64,000 bases of DNA from Areca catechu (Eukaryota; Streptophyta; Magnoliopsida; Arecales; Arecaceae), in the NCBI GenBank assembly GCA_021397845.1, contig CM038047.1:45291210-45355209 (forward strand), in the 5' to 3' direction. Shown piece after piece: positions 43,911 through 54,310 of the stretch. How positions within the stretch are numbered: position 1 is the stretch's first letter; each line of letters starts with the position of its first letter. The translations under genes were made by a program, and so were the position numbers. Under the pieces are notes generated by a model. The model was not told the origin of the DNA, did not search any database, and saw only the letters and a program-made list of their open reading frames with translations.

Positions 43911-44891
43911 TTTTGCTACTTCTCTCCAAGTTGGACAAACCAGACATGCTAAAATAACTTTGGAGCTTTCGAGAGCTTTAAGGATATTGGTTGATGACCT
44001 CCAAGATTTGCACGATCAGCTCCTGGACCTATAAAAGAAGTTCTTGTCATTAGAGAAATTGGTAAGATTTTTTCAATGAAGAATCCTTCGATGCTTAAAT
44101 TAGCTTGGAGAGGGAGAATAATGAAAAAATTAGAGAGAGTGTTTGTTCAAAAAAAGTTTCCTGGAGTTCCTCTTGACCCTCTATTTATAGAGATTTAGAG
44201 TTGAGTTGATTAGGTAGTTCTAACTGTTTTTAGGGTAGTTATGCCGTTAGAAAGGTTATTAAGTCGGTTATGCCATTAAGAGATTAGTTTGTAAAGTGAT
44301 TTGTTGAGTGGTCTGTTATACTTCTTAATAACTACTTTACCAACCTTGTTGTAACAGTTCTCATGACTTAAAAAGATATGCTTCATATTAAAATAAAGTT
44401 ATGAAACTTTATACCTAACTCAGGTAAGTGATCGGCACCTATCCAATGAGCAGTTGAGCAACTTATCTTTGATAAAATATGAGCTCCTGGCCATCAGGCA
44501 TCGTGCACCTTGATAAGCGATCGATTCTTGGCCAACAAGCATCCCGCAGCTTAAGAGATCGGCTTCTAGCTAATAATGTCCTGCACCTTAGGAAGAGTTG
44601 GTTTCTAGCCAGTAGGTATTCTACACCTTAGAAAGAGATCGACTCTTGGTCGATAGATGTTTTGTACCTTAGAAAGAGGTCGGTTCCTGACCGATAGACA
44701 TCCTGTTTTTACAAAGAGATCGGCTCCTGGCCAATAGATGTCCTGTGCCTTAGGAAGAGATCAGCTCTTGGTCGATAGACATCCCGTACCTTAAAAAAAA
44801 AAATCGACAATAGCCAAATACTTTTTTATTTTTCAGAAATTGATCATTACTTGTCCAGAGAAGATTTTGACAGATCATCTATCATGTAACA
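43911..44891 (-). repeat. 5' LTR of element C
   Basis: Pairs with 32859-33794. Ends GTAACA at 44891, next to the TAACA target duplicate. A TATA box (CTATAAATAG, minus strand, 44190-44181) is kept. The ~55-bp units at 44420-44790 match those in the 3' LTR. Confidence 0.9.
44181..44190 (-). promoter_or_regulatory. TATA box of the element C LTR
   Basis: CTATAAATAG on the minus strand, at the matching place in both LTRs (33136-33125 in the other). It fits a Pol II promoter driving transcription towards gag. Confidence 0.6.
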
Positions 44892-44896
44892 TAACA

Positions 44897-45117
44897 ATCA
44901 AGAACCACTTGGAAACAATGCAAGAGAAATCCCTTGCATTCTAAATGAACTAGACTTTGGTATTGCAAAAGCCTTTACCATCAATGATTCTTCTTTCAGA
45001 GAGAGGAAGATTTTAAATCTTTAAAAATATTTATTTAAATATTTATTTCTTTATAGACCATAGGTATAGATCAAACCATCCTAAAATCAATGTGATATAT
45101 TTTGATATTGAAGCATA

Positions 45118-45120
<3 letters not shown>
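44897..45120. other. Flank of element C, no gene seen
   Basis: Host or older repeat DNA continuing from the Pack-MULE flank. Nothing recognised. Confidence 0.5.

Positions 45121-45211
<91 letters not shown>
45121..45211. repeat. Compound microsatellite (CT)n(AT)n
   Basis: About 18 CT units followed by about 27 AT units without interruption. Confidence 0.97.
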
Positions 45212-45213
<2 letters not shown>

Positions 45214-46080
45214 TAGGCTTGATACATGGATACAAGATTTTTAAAAATATATGTTTTTCCTACACGATATTTTAGATCCTGAAAATCATATCTACTATCA
45301 TATATTTTTATCTTGTGACTAAAATAATTGAATTTTATAGTCAATATGGAGAGATCAAATGTTATATTTATGATAACCGCATGCTACGTGCTTTCATATG
45401 TTTTGTGTCTATGTGTATGAACGTGTTTAACTTATAAGGTTTTTTATGTTATTCTAGAAGTTAAATTTGATGACCAAATTGATTGAAAAGCACAGCATGT
45501 AGGCTGTGTTAATTCATTTTTTTTTTTGGATCTCTAGTGCAAGATAAGGTAGCTTCTCATCGTACTGTAATGCAATATATAATTTTGTATCAGTTTGCCA
45601 GCGTCCGGAGTGAAGGCAATAATTTTATAGGGTATTTCAAAAAAGATATATTATACTAGGGCTTATTTTTCTTTAAGAATAAACAATGATGTGCTCGGTG
45701 CTCATAATTTTTTAAGAAATGATATTCTAGGAATTTCATGAGTTAAATGCATTGCATGAATCTTGCTTTTAAATAATACAAAGTATAACACCAATTTCTT
45801 CTGGCTCTCATGCTGGAAAATGGAGACCGATCAAAGACTAAATGAGAAATTGCAGACCAAGGGTGCCCTTTTGTTGGCTAACAAGAATGCCAATTCCTCC
45901 CCAGCAATTAGGAGGTTCATCTTGGTTTCCCGGTCATGATTCCGGGCGAGGCGATGTTCGATCTCGATCTAACTAAATTTTATATTCGGGATCATAATCT
46001 AGGACCCAAACCCAACGACTATATGATTGGACCGGATCACAACGGGTTTACGAAAAGAATGCTAGACAAAGCAGGTTATT
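45212..46080. other. AT-rich stretch with no gene seen
   Basis: Only short frames; no domain or terminal repeats recognised. Confidence 0.55.
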
Positions 46081-46330
46081 TGAGTAAGGTCAGAATCAAT
46101 TATGGCCCGACCCAATCCACGTCATGCAAGATTCGGAACCAAATTGGATTGGATTCGGTTCAAGTTAAACATCTAGTTACGCTAAAATATAATAACTAAG
46201 AATTAAATATAAAATTATTAAAAAACCTGATAGATATATATATAAAAAAAACAAATTAAATTTGAATATTCATTAAAATATATTAATGGACTTGAAGGCA
46301 TTATAAGCATATAAGAATCCGCAGCCTCCA
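46081..46330 (+). repeat. Diverged duplicated segment, copy 1
   Basis: GTTATTTGAGTAAGGTCA, TATGGCCCGACCC, GCTAAAATATAATAAC, ATATAAAATTATTAAAAAA and AGGCATTATAAGCATATAAG recur in order at 46840-47007 and, beyond the hAT element, at 50126-50320. I do not recognise the family. Confidence 0.7.
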
Positions 46331-46830
46331 TAGCCAAGCGAGACAACATCAGGAGGACTCACCGGCGAGCAATGGTGGCGCTGGATCTCAGCCCATATTC
46401 TGGGATGATTTGCGATGACGGTAAATCTAAAAATAGGGAAAAATAGCAATCAAAGCAAATCAGGAGGGAGGAGGAGGAGGGGATTTGGGCGGCCGTGCTT
46501 TTCTACGGTGGCTTGTTGGTTATCAGAGAGGAGGAAGAAGGGAGGGTGGTGGGGGAGAAGCCTGATGGTAATCAACAATGAGAATGAGGGAGATTTAGAA
46601 AGTGATCAACTCAGCTGATGGATGGATTAGGATGAGTATTCGTCGGTGCAACCCCTCCCAATGGCCTATGACCGTTCCGCAAGTCTATCTACAAGCTTGC
46701 ACCGGCCATCATTGGATGGTCTTATCTCTTTCCACGGCAACGGGGTATGGGGAGGGGAATCACCTTCTCCTGTTTAAAAAAAATTGGATTCAAAATCGAC
46801 AAAGCTTGCTACCTTCAATCAAACTAAACT
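46331..46830. other. Spacer, no gene seen
   Basis: Purine-rich in part (GGAGGAGGAGG near 46470). A minus-strand frame at 46440-46330 ends in CCGGTGAGTCC, a donor-like site, but no partner exon is seen. Confidence 0.35.
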
Positions 46831-47007
46831 TCACGATATTGCGATAGAATTTTCAAGAATTTTAGATCTAGCAAGTTATTTAAATCCGGTCATACTAAAT
46901 TATGATCCAGACCCGATTCATTTTGTGCTAGTGTCGGAATTAAATGGATTGAATTTGACTCGAACATTTATTTATTCTGACATAGCTAAAATATGATAAC
47001 CAATAAC
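46831..47007 (+). repeat. Diverged duplicated segment, copy 2 (left part)
   Basis: Left part of the copy that the hAT element splits. The right part resumes at 50126. Confidence 0.65.
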
Positions 47008-50000
47008 CAGTGTTATCAAACCCGGCCGGCCCGGCCGGTTAGACCGAAAAAACGGTGATCCGATCCAACAACCGGTTCGGGTTTAGAATTAACCTGCTTG
47101 TACCGGCGAAGAAACGGCGACCGACGGTTCAACTGCGGACCGTCGCACCCGGATCAAACCCGACAAAAACCCACCCGGTGAAGGAAACGTCGTAACCAGA
47201 AATAAAAATCAAAAACCCCGAAATCCTCCCGAGTTCCATCGCTCTAGCTTCCCTTCCCTTAATCAGTAATCTCCCATCGACTGCCTCTTCCTCTCGGAGT
47301 GGACGGGTGATCAAGTGGCGGCCGGCGGGAATGACGCTGACGGCGGCGGCAGGCGGGAACGACGCTGACGACGGTGGCAGCAACGACAACTCCACGGCTT
47401 TCGGTTCCTTTGAATCGTCGTTCAGGTAAGATTTTTTTTTTTTTTCCGTCGACATGCTCGGCTCCTCCATCCCATCCCCTCCCGGCCTCCCCCACTCCCT
47501 CCCGGCCTCCCTCTCGCCCCCTTCCGGCCTTCCCCCATCTCCGAAGTCCGATAAAAAAAAAAAAATTAGAGGATCACCGCCTTCCCCCATCTCCAATTAA
47601 AAAAAAAAAAAAAAATCAAAGGATCACCGTACCTAGTGTGAGACCTAGGCCAAGAGAAGGCCAGGCTCGCGTTCGGACTGAAATCGGCAACCGGGTTGCC
47701 GACTTCAGTTCAAATGAAGCTTGGCACCGAACGCTCGGATTTTCTGGCGAAGGTTTCGGAGAGCCGATAGACGCCGCCGGAGGGGGGGGATAAGGATCTT
47801 CCTCGAGTTTTAAGGGCTCCTCGCATGCCTCTGCTCCAGCCAGACCTCTTCTTCCTCCAGTGGACGCTGAAGCCAACACCGATTTTGTCGGACGATTTCC
47901 TCGTATGCCCCGGCCAAGTTGAAGGCCGTCTTCCTCTGGTGGCCGCCAAGTTTGATGTCGACCTCACTGGTAAGTACCCTATCCTTTAATTTCCACTCGA
48001 GTGTGCAGTGGCGATCGGCGAGAACTCGTCTCCTCTTGAGCGTGGGCTCGAGTTGGGACGATCGGCCAGGGTGGAGGGGGGAACGGACTTCATTTTGGGT
48101 TCTCGGCGGGTGGCCGGACAGCCGTCGAAGGGACTGCCAGTCCCTTCCTTCCCTTCCGGCGACCTTTCCCGGGCAATCGATCGCGATGATCGTCGCCATT
48201 TTTTTTTCCTTCCGGTTTCCGTGGAGGGGGGAGGGGCTTGCTCGGCTGTTAACAGAGAAGGATCGACTCTGTTAACAGGTGTTGGGCGGGTTTTGTGTTG
48301 GGCTAGGCTTTGTTGGCCCAGACTTTGTTGGGCTGGGTTTTCTATCTGTGATGGGCCTGGTCTGCTTCTGGGATGGGCCGGCCCATTGAAGATACAATTT
48401 AGAAATAATAATATATATATATAATAATAATAATTTTAATAATAATAAATAAAAGGAAGGAAGGGAAAAGATCTGTTGTACAAGGTTGTTCCAGGAAAAT
48501 TTAGTTTATATATAATTTCTTTTTAATTTGTGATTCAGGATCGTCGTTGTCTCTGGAAGATCGGATCTAGGAAATTGAACTGCACGTTATTGGTGGATGC
48601 TCTTGGGTAAGTTATCTTGACCTCTGATATGTATGCCATATATGTATATTATAACTTAATAGATATATGTAATATATCTGCTGATTGCATTGGATTGCGT
48701 GCATCATGTGGTATGGATGCTGTGTTGGCGTGAGTACATTGTGTTGGTGTGGGTACATTGTGGGATTGCTTTGGATTGCGTGCATTGTGTGATGTGGATG
48801 CATTGTGTTGGTGTGAGTGCATTGAGATGGTGTGAGTGCTCTCTAGTCTGACTATGATCATACGAGAACCTAGTCTCCTTTTGGGCCTCCAGCAGGGCTA
48901 TTGCTGGCACATGACCGTTGAGCGGTATGTGACACAGGAGCTAGATGTCTATTTTAGCCATGCGTGGCGGGCACATGCAGAGGATGCATGTTTCTCGTAT
49001 GATACTCAGAGCTAGTTTTCCTTTTGGGCCTCAGCAAAACTATGCTGGCACATGACTGTTGAGCGGTATGTGACACAGGATCTAGTCTCTTTCGGGGCGA
49101 GCCATGGGTCGATCGTGGCCATAGTCTGAGGGACTAGGAGAGTTAAGTAAATGGTTGGCCATCCATAGTCGTGCGTGTCTGTGTCGGTCGCATTTAAGTG
49201 TACGTATTGCATCAGGTCGTGGGTTATTATTATTATATGCTGGACGTCTTGTTGCATGATGTATTATGCTTGTTGCTATTAGATGCATATTGGTGTATGT
49301 ATATTGAAGGTGTTGATAACTTACTGAGCCTGTGTAGCTCACTCCTATTTTCCTATATTTTTTGTTTCAGATATCGAAGATCATTTGGGTTTTGGGACCA
49401 GTCAGTGAGGAGTAGGTTTTAGGTGTTAATCCTGAGTTATATTTTATCTGTATTTTATTTTCTGTTAATCTTATACAAAGTTGTTCCTTACTATTGTTTG
49501 GTTGTAGATTTGAAAGTTAGGCCTGGCATGATTTTTAGAAGATCTAGGATTGTGCGACCAGTCACGTAGCCGATCTTTGATCTGGATTCGAGACGTGATA
49601 CCTAGAGTCTGGAGATTCGCCGTATGGGCTTTGATCTTGACTCCATCTTCGATTGGCGAGTGCCGACGGAGGGCCGAAGGCAGCTGGGAGGAAGTGGGAC
49701 TGTGGGAAGACTGAAACTCTGGGATGCGAGAAAGTGGTTAATATCCAAATTCCAAAGTGCCGAACAGGAAAAGAACGGAGAAAGAAGTAACAGCGAAGAG
49801 AAGTACTGTTGACTGAACTATGAAGTGATTGATTTATATGCCATTTATAAAAGGGAGAGAAAAGAATCACTGATTCACTGAACTCTGAAGTGATTGATTT
49901 ATATGCCATTTATTAGAAAAGGGAGAGAGATAATCACTTTGCAAGTTGCAACTAAGAAAGAAAAGAAAAAGTGAAAGCATTAGTTTTACTTTAATAATTA

Positions 50001-50117
50001 ATTTTTTTATTCTATGCGTCGATCCTTCGGTTCAATCATTGACCCGGTGGTTGAACCGATGACCCGGTGATCCAGCATCTTGTCCGGATCAATGTTCGGA
50101 TCGGTTTAATAACATTG
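47008..50117 (+). mobile_element. hAT-type DNA transposon, non-autonomous, 3.1 kb
   Basis: The ends are CAGTGTTATCAAACC and, reversed, CAATGTTATTAAACC, typical of hAT elements (CAG/ATG… ends). The flanks CCAATAAC (47000-47007) and TCAATAAT (50118-50125) form an 8-bp target duplicate with two C/T differences. Removing the insert joins a segment that exists uninterrupted at 46170-46230, so the insertion is real. No transposase (no hATC or BED motif) is seen. Inside are exon-like pieces. Confidence 0.82.
47330..49420 (+). other. Exon-like pieces inside the hAT element
   Basis: Good splice donors stand at 47426 (CAG/GTAAGA), about 47968 (CTG/GTAAGT) and about 48607 (TGG/GTAAGT), and acceptors at about 48539 (TGATTCAG) and 49370 (TTTGTTTCAG). 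Short GC-rich frames lie before the donors. A GT-rich stretch (48700-48840, GTGTTGGTGTGAG repeats) would be intronic. I do not recognise a protein. It may be a captured gene or a leader of the element itself. Confidence 0.4.
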
Positions 50118-50125
50118 TCAATAAT

Positions 50126-50330
50126 TAGATATAAAATTATTAAAAAATAAATAGGTCTAAAAAGGGTCAAATTAAACTAGAACTTTCATTCAAAATTTTT
50201 ATTTTCATCGAAATAATTGGTTATCCTTAAATTTACAAATTATTATATATATATATATATATATGTACATGTACATGTACATGTACATGTTAGAGGCATT
50301 ATAAGCATATAAGAATCCTCCAAAATAAAT
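50126..50330 (+). repeat. Diverged duplicated segment, copy 2 (right part)
   Basis: Continues 46831-47007 after the hAT insert and ends AGGCATTATAAGCATATAAG like copy 1. It includes a microsatellite: (AT)n then four GTACAT units (50244-50290) that copy 1 lacks. Confidence 0.7.
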
Positions 50331-50635
50331 AATTGAATATTTGTTATAATTAAGTAGGAATAGATAGCAGGAGATATAGTTATTAAGATGAAAAAACAGA
50401 ATTAATTTAAATGAGAGTTAATTCAATGAAGCCAATTCCCTTCCAAAGACGGTAAAATTTATACGTGAAGTCTTGGATATACGGTCGAACCTCCTTACGA
50501 ATAAACCAAGTCATCATGGAAAAACATAAATAATGATAAGGCATTAATTATAAGCATTAATGCCACGATTTGCCATCTATGTCACTATAAAACTTTAAAG
50601 TGGCACACATTAAAGAGATACGAATACTATTAACA

Positions 50636-50815
50636 TGGTAGCTTAGTTGGCAAAGATCTTGTCTTATTATTAATCGATCATGAATTTGAAACATGATTCT
50701 AACAGTGACTCGATAAATTCAAAAATTTTCTGGAACCCATTATCGCTAGTATGAGTGAGGTCAGGATCTCTTTTATCCCTATCATACTAGCTGGTGACAT
50801 ACTCAATAAAAAAAA
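50636..50815 (+). repeat. tRNA-derived SINE, copy 4
   Basis: ATGGTAGCTTAGTTGGCAAA (A box), then TCATGAATTTGAAACATG (worn B box), GTGACTCGATAAATTC, and ATCATACTAGCTGGTGACAT at the 3' end. It ends in a short A tail. It matches 18573 and 51795 in order. Confidence 0.75.
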
Positions 50816-50879
50816 CTGTGCAAAACTGATTATCCCCCGCATCCATTTATTTTATTAAAACAAATATAAATAAAATATT

Positions 50880-51030
50880 AGCTTTCTTTTATTACATCAA
50901 ATCCATGACCTGTTAATGATAAAGACAAGATCCCAACCAACCTCCGATCTGATAATTTTATTTTATTTTTGTTTGATAAAAATTGGGCTCTCTTAATTTA
51001 GCCCGACAAGATCCCAACCAACCTACCATC
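50880..51030 (-). repeat. SINE copy 5, reversed, head duplicated
   Basis: On the minus strand: GGTTGGTTGGGATCTTGTC (A box, 50963-50945) and GGTCATGGATTTGATG (B-box place, 50922-50907). The head GGTAGGTTGGTTGGGATCTT recurs at 51027-51008, so about 75 bp of head and flank are doubled. Confidence 0.65.
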
Positions 51031-51085
51031 TTCATAATTTCTTTTTATTTTTTTTGATAAAAATGGGGCCCCTTATTTTAGCCCC

Positions 51086-51790
51086 AGAGAGACAGCTCTG
51101 CTAACGCCATGCTACTGTACCATTGGATTATTTTTGTTGAAATTCATGTGAAAAAAAAAAAACTATAATTGACAAAATATAATTTAATTTATTAACCTAA
51201 ACCCATCATTGGGCTAAAAAGTAGAATTCAAACTAAATATATTTAGATCATAACGAATTGACCTATTTAAACTATTTACTAATAATAAAAATTCAGATTT
51301 CAATCCTTAATCTATTTAACTATTGTTTAATAATTATGTCAGAATAGATTAAGTAGGATAGATAAATTAAATAAATTAGATTGAATTGTTTATCTATTGC
51401 ATATTTTTATTTTAATTTATTTAATAATAAAATTAAATTCAAATTTAGAATTTTTTATTTAATCTATATCTAATCCAACCTGTATATGCCTGGATCCAAC
51501 TTGGACGGCATCATTGAAAAAAAGCTAATGAAATCCAAGAAAATAGTCCTATATCATTACTTAATCATATTGGTCCCGTATGGACATCCAAGAGCCGGTT
51601 TACACGTTGGATCCATGATCGTAATGGACCATGCGTGCATACCATTAATCTTTTCCAGTTGCACGCGAAGGGACCACTCGTCGATCCCCGGATTTTGATT
51701 TTCTTGAAAGAAAAGGTGGGCCTCTTGTCCCTCGGGTTACGTCAGCCACAAAAAATTGAACCCAAGATAAGCTCCTAAACGCTACAAAAT
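51086..51790. other. AT-rich stretch with no gene seen
   Basis: No domain, repeat end or promoter that I can support. A 70-codon frame at 51486 shows nothing recognised. Confidence 0.5.
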
Positions 51791-51794
51791 AATC

Positions 51795-51959
51795 ACTAGG
51801 ATAGTAATCCTGTTAGTAGAGACTTAGTCTCATCGTCCACCGGTCATGGATTCAAGTCATGATCATCATGGATGACTCGATTAAATCCAAATTTTTTTTG
51901 AAATACATGATCGAGATGACGGGAGAGCACACTACTTTGACATCTTCTTTCACCTTTAT

Positions 51960-51992
<33 letters not shown>
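51795..51992 (+). repeat. tRNA-derived SINE, copy 6, with 33-36 nt poly(A)
   Basis: GATAGTAATCCTGTTAGTAG (A box), GGTCATGGATTCAAGTCATG (B box, best kept of all copies: GGATTCAAGTC), GGATGACTCGATTAAATCCA, then a run of over 30 A at 51960-51992. The long tail suggests a fairly young insertion. It lies about 340 bp upstream of the AP2/ERF TATA box. Confidence 0.8.
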
Positions 51993-51994
<2 letters not shown>

Positions 51995-52329
51995 ACACAC
52001 AAAAAAGTACATCTTTTCAACATTCTTCAACGTAGCAACCACTCTCAAACCAAAGTGCTTCTTATACCAATCAAAATCATATGAGCAATTCTCACCTAAT
52101 CACGCACACACACACACCCAAATCTTGTGAATAAGATCACGTGCAAAACGCATACCTTATCTCTTCCTCGTCCCCGGTATACCCTTGACCTTGAAAAAAT
52201 TGACCTGATTCCGCATCCGAAGCCCCACCCCGAATGTCAATTCGCCCATGTTGGTCAACCGCCCTGCAAAAAGTAAAAAACCCCACTTGTCCACCCTCCG
52301 GGATTGACCACCCTTTCGATTCACAAAAC

Positions 52330-52337
52330 TATAAAAA
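52330..52337 (+). promoter_or_regulatory. TATA box of the AP2/ERF gene
   Basis: TATAAAAA about 105 bp before the start codon at 52438. This spacing leaves a leader of some 70-80 nt. It also means the in-frame ATG at 52234 lies upstream of the promoter and is not the start. Confidence 0.7.
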
Positions 52338-52437
52338 CCTAAGCTCCAATTCAAAGTCCCCGCCTCGAAATCCCAGAACGCTCAACAAAACGTCCACAAC
52401 CAAGAAATACCGACCCTTTAGCCGGATTCCGGTCATC

Positions 52438-52917
52438 ATGAGCAGGCCGCAAGGAGGCGTCGTCGCCGCCGGTGAGAGGAAGTACAAGGGGGTACGTCGC
52501 CGGAAATGGGGGAAATACGTGTCCGAGATCCGGGTCCCAGGAAGCCAAGAGCGGCTGTGGCTGGGCTCCTACAACACCCCGGAGGCCGCCGCGGTGGCCC
52601 ACGACACGGCCGTGTACTTCCTCAGAGGGCCCGACTGGTCGCGGACTCTCAATTTCCCCGACCGCGTCGCCATGTACGCGTGGACCGGGTTGTCGCCAAG
52701 GTCGATACAGACGGTGGCCTCCAACTCCGGGATGGCCGTCGATGCGCAGTTGGTGGTCCGAGATGCCGAGACCCGGTCTCAGCCGCCAACACGGAGATCA
52801 GAAGTTGGTGGAATGGATAGTGTCAATCGGAGAGAAGGTGGAGAGCATGGTTTGCATGAAGTGAGTACCGAATTTGGAGAAGATATATCCATTGATGACA
52901 TGGATATCTACATCTAG
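52438..52917 (+). CDS. AP2/ERF transcription factor, DREB type (ERF020-like)
   Basis: A 159-residue nuclear DNA-binding protein without introns. The AP2 domain spans residues 15-75: YKGVRRRKWGKYVSEIRVPG, then RLWLGSYNTPEAAAVAHDTA and VYFLRG, ending in LNFPD. The YRG-type element, the WLGSY strand and the conserved AHD helix (RAYD equivalent) are all present. Domain position 14 is Val, the DREB mark; position 19 is Val instead of the usual Glu, as in the ERF018-021 group. Such proteins bind DRE/GCC-type promoter elements in stress and hormone responses. The C-terminus is acidic (FGEDISIDDMDIYI) and may activate. The start at 52438 is chosen because a TATA box lies at 52330. No EAR repressor motif is seen. 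It is the only intact gene in the window. ERF020-like is my best guess at subgroup. Confidence 0.92.
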   Translation: MSRPQGGVVAAGERKYKGVRRRKWGKYVSEIRVPGSQERLWLGSYNTPEAAAVAHDTAVYFLRGPDWSRTLNFPDRVAMYAWTGLSPRSIQTVASNSGMAVDAQLVVRDAETRSQPPTRRSEVGGMDSVNRREGGEHGLHEVSTEFGEDISIDDMDIYI

Positions 52918-53597
52918 AATGCTATCACGGTTAAGTTGGAGTTGAAGAGCTAGACTTGATATATATCATATGAGAACGCTCCCTGTAGGGAATGGGACCG
53001 AGGTCTTTTAGTTTCTAATTAACAACAATCCTTACGAGATTGTATCTATGCATGTACTACCCCCCTCTGTTTTTTGGAGGGAGGAAGCATATGTTGAAAG
53101 GCCTTATTTATCCAATTCAAGGGGAGGGAATACGCTGCGACTTCTGCTATTTGAAAAGGTTAGAACTTTGTTTGCCAAAAAAAAAGTTAGAATTTTTTAT
53201 AGAAAAGAATTAAGAAGATTCAACCATTTTGACCTTGAGAAACATGCCTACCATCTGTTGGGCTTTGTCAAGAATCCTGGGATACTGCTCTTGCTGTTTT
53301 TCATAGCTTTCTCCATGACTCTTATCTTGTCAAGAATCTTTTGACCATTCTTGTCCCATTTTTTACTTTTATTTTTTTAATATAAAATAAAGTATCATAA
53401 AAGTTGCATATGAATATATCAAAAAAATTAAAAAATAAAATATATGGAGATGGACTGAGATTCCTTCCATCTCTATTCATAAAAAAAATTTTGAATACTC
53501 TACGACATAAATAGCTATCTAATCGGGGACGAAATTTATCTCGTAGATATGCATTTCCTCCGCTTTCAAACGTGACGTACCTAAAAAAAGGAAGATA
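52918..53597 (+). other. 3' flank of the AP2/ERF gene, no further gene seen
   Basis: Probably holds the 3' UTR; I see no strong AATAAA close by. A 98-codon frame at 53048 is Phe/Leu/Lys-rich and has no known motif. Confidence 0.45.
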
Positions 53598-53607
53598 AGA
53601 TTAGCTT

Positions 53608-54310
53608 GAATTTTCTTTTAAAATAATATTTTTTAAATAAAAAATATTAAATAGATGTTTCGGGATATATTTATCGAAGTAGGTATTTTGCATCGACGTG
53701 GTGGTGGCGGGGCATCTAAGTTCGGCTTTTCAAAAGACGAAAGACGATAGATGAATTTTGTCTTTGAAAAACGAAAATTTTATAAATCAATATTTTTTTA
53801 TTATTTTAAAATTTGATTTGATACGTAATAAGTGATGCGATGTTGAAATCGTTTTTTGAAAGACGAATTCAATTTGGAATTCGTTCTTCCAACGAACGAA
53901 TTCAAATCATTTTGTTTATAAATTTAGGAAGAGGATAGGATTTAAAATAAAATTAATAAATTTTAATTTAAATAAATAAGATAAAAATAAAAAATTTAGT
54001 AGTTTAAAATTTATATAGATTTTTTGATAATAGGAATTATTATATTTAAGTTAAGAGTAATGAAAAAAAAAAGAAAAATTAATTAATAACGTATAAAAAT
54101 AATATTAATTTAAAATTAAGAATAATTTAACTAAAAGATATTAATCAAAAATATTAATTAAAAGATAGGATAAGATATATGATATTATAATTATGATTTA
54201 TATTCTAAAATATAATGAATATATTATAATTTATTATATTATATATTAGAATTTTTATAATATAGTACAAAAAAATTTTAAAAAATAAAAAAATAAAAAA
54301 TAATCATCAT
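53608..54310 (+). repeat. Left AT-rich arm of the fold-back element
   Basis: Pairs with 55180-55859 reversed: GGATATATTTATCGAAGTAG, CATCGACGTGGTGGTG and TAAGTTCGGCTTTTCAAAAG are shared. Confidence 0.9.

Larger units (their letters stand above)
32859..44891 (-). mobile_element. Tat-like Ty3/gypsy retrotransposon, element C
   Basis: Two LTRs (32859-33794 and 43911-44891) bound it, and TAACA stands at both outer edges (32854-32858 and 44892-44896): a perfect 5-bp target duplicate. Read on the minus strand it has gag, protease, RT, RNase H, archaeal-type RNase H and integrase, then a 70-bp array and an accessory ORF on the opposite strand. It is AT-rich and full of stops, so it is older or from a more diverged family than A. 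It entered at the very edge of the Pack-MULE. Confidence 0.92.

Noticed and set aside
47374..47793. 139-codon plus-strand frame in the hAT element as a gene
   Set aside because: It crosses a clear splice donor at 47426 and long T and A runs, and has no known motif.
52234..52437. In-frame upstream ATG extending the AP2/ERF protein by 68 residues
   Set aside because: It lies about 100 bp upstream of the TATA box at 52330, and the added residues look non-coding.
53048..53344. 98-codon frame downstream of the AP2/ERF gene
   Set aside because: No motif, no promoter, Phe/Lys/Leu-rich in AT-rich DNA, and it overlaps the likely 3' UTR.
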